A DNA stretch of 64,000 nucleotides from Vibrio sinaloensis (GTDB lineage Bacteria; Pseudomonadota; Gammaproteobacteria; Enterobacterales; Vibrionaceae), in NCBI RefSeq assembly GCF_000808535.1, contig NZ_JWLV01000017.1:62001-126000 (forward strand). Direction: 5' to 3'. The position numbers and the translations under genes were made by a program. The notes under the pieces were generated by a model that had not been told where the DNA came from, did not search any database, and saw only the letters and a list, made by a program, of their open reading frames with translations. Positions 62,938 to 64,000 of this stretch are shown piece by piece. Numbering within the stretch: the first letter of the stretch is position 1; each line of letters starts with the position of its first letter.

Positions 62938-64000
62938 ATGAAGAACATTTCGTTCAAGAATAAAATCGTAGTACTCATCATATCTATTATTTTTACTACG
63001 ATTCTCACATCATTTATCAGCGTAAATTATTTCATTAGCCACTATATACAACGTACTGATACACAAAGCATTACTCACAGTATTGACCTCATTCAGCAGA
63101 AGCTAGAAAAGGATCTGCAAAGCAAGCTTAATCTCGCAACTAGCCTAAACTTTAGCATGATGGATATTAGTGAAACGAAAGAGAGTTCAGGCTTTTATCG
63201 TATCGTTAAAATTGTCAATGGTTATGCATTTGATGACAGTGGTAACATGAGTGATGAGGCCGCTGAGCAGTTTATCGCACAAGCGGAATCACACGGAGAA
63301 GAAATCAAGATCAGCCCCGTTACCATGATGGACGGCTTACCCGTGATTACTTTTTCAATCAAACGCTTGGATGATTCGGTCGACTTTTTTGTGCTTAACT
63401 TGACCGATCTTGGCAAGGTGATCGATGTCTACACGTATCAAGGCAGCTATGCGGAATTGACCGCAGGTAACATCAAAATCTTTTCAAACACTCAGGCGGG
63501 TAACTTTACGCCAGTAAACCGCTCGATTGAATTGGGTGAGCAAACTTGGCAACTGACCGGTTACATTGACAATGACAGCATCGCAGCCAACACCGCGTCG
63601 CTGAGTTGGAATGTGACTATTGCGCTAGCGGTAATCGGCGTCGTGATTGTTGTGTTGAGTGTGTTGCTGCTGCAGTACTCGTTCAAACCGCTAATGCGCC
63701 TGAAAGAACTGGTTGCGGATTTGGCGCAAGGAAATGGCGATTTGACTCGCCGTCTTAGCGTAGAAAAGCAAGATGAAATTGGCGAGATTTCCAGTTCGAT
63801 TAACCAGTTTATCGAGAAGTTGCAGACCATGTTTATTGAGGTGTCGGACTCTTCGAAAGGTATTGATTCTGCGGTGCGTGATATTAGCCAGCAGTCATCG
63901 TCGAATTTGCATACGTTAAATCAGCACACGCAAGAGACAGAGCAAGTCATCACGGCAGTGGAAGAGATGAGCGCCAGCGCGGTCTCTATCGCCCAAAGTG
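62938..64000 (+). CDS. Methyl-accepting chemotaxis protein, C-terminus cut by window edge
   Basis: About 354 residues are visible before the right edge. A membrane segment (IVVLIISIIFTTILTSFISV) is followed by a periplasmic sensor of about 190 residues, a second segment (VTIALAVIGVVIVVLSVLLL), a HAMP domain (FKPLMRLKELVADLAQGNGDLTRRL) and the start of the signalling coiled coil (ISQQSSSNLHTLNQHTQETEQVI). The ATG at 62938 has AAGGATGTAAAG upstream. The ligand is unknown. Confidence 0.9.
   Translation, partial: MKNISFKNKIVVLIISIIFTTILTSFISVNYFISHYIQRTDTQSITHSIDLIQQKLEKDLQSKLNLATSLNFSMMDISETKESSGFYRIVKIVNGYAFDDSGNMSDEAAEQFIAQAESHGEEIKISPVTMMDGLPVITFSIKRLDDSVDFFVLNLTDLGKVIDVYTYQGSYAELTAGNIKIFSNTQAGNFTPVNRSIELGEQTWQLTGYIDNDSIAANTASLSWNVTIALAVIGVVIVVLSVLLLQYSFKPLMRLKELVADLAQGNGDLTRRLSVEKQDEIGEISSSINQFIEKLQTMFIEVSDSSKGIDSAVRDISQQSSSNLHTLNQHTQETEQVITAVEEMSASAVSIAQS

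Overview
The window looks like a stretch of a Vibrio chromosome, most likely the smaller one, from a species near V. vulnificus or V. navarrensis. This is inference from gene content: a VolA surface lysophospholipase paired with a FadL porin, a KdgR-type pectin cluster using sodium symporters, an FMN-riboswitch ribB and overall codon use. I see no rRNA, tRNA, insertion sequence, prophage or CRISPR array. The interest lies in catabolic islands, metal export and their regulatory DNA.

Layout. 1-5.8 kb: a truncated HTH regulator, a GntR/FCD regulator, and an operon of response regulator, histidine kinase and an orphan sugar-binding protein. 5.9-16.4 kb: a hydroxyproline catabolic island, with 2-oxoglutarate semialdehyde dehydrogenase and 4-hydroxyproline epimerase facing D-hydroxyproline dehydrogenase, a PotD-like binding protein, a pyrroline-2-carboxylate reductase homologue, a DHDPS-family deaminase and PotABC-like transporter genes. 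Four copies of a GTATA-N3-TATAC palindrome mark its promoters and the gntR promoter. 16.5-25.4 kb: SDR plus FeS-type photolyase-like protein, AraC regulator plus sugar-efflux MFS, a DUF925 protein, ribB with its riboswitch, and a DnaQ-like exonuclease beside a CBS/DUF294 protein.

25.4-38.8 kb: a pectin/oligogalacturonate island (kdgR, kduD, ygjV, kdgF, an RpiB-family isomerase, kdgK, eda, two SSS symporters, a KdgM porin, a PL9 exo-pectate lyase, a PL22 oligogalacturonide lyase). Related KdgR-like boxes precede every transcription unit. Oligomers would enter through KdgM, be cut in the periplasm by the PL9 lyase, cross by the symporters, be cleaved by Ogl and be turned into pyruvate and glyceraldehyde-3-phosphate by KdgF/isomerase/KduD/KdgK/Eda.

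38.8-45.8 kb: fadL-volA under a probable FadR site, a lipoprotein, and a HAD / nucleotidyltransferase / HAD operon of unknown purpose. 45.8-52 kb: a single-chain formate dehydrogenase fusion divergent from napGH, with an FNR box between them. 52-54.8 kb: an ABC-F ATPase behind a structured leader with a three-codon ORF, then MazG-like and ASCH proteins. 54.8-62.2 kb: a copper-efflux operon (small Cys/His protein, CusC, CusB fused to two CusF-like domains, CusA, CopI-like cupredoxin) driven by a MerR/CueR-type promoter with a 19-bp spacer. The window ends with a thioesterase and a truncated chemoreceptor.
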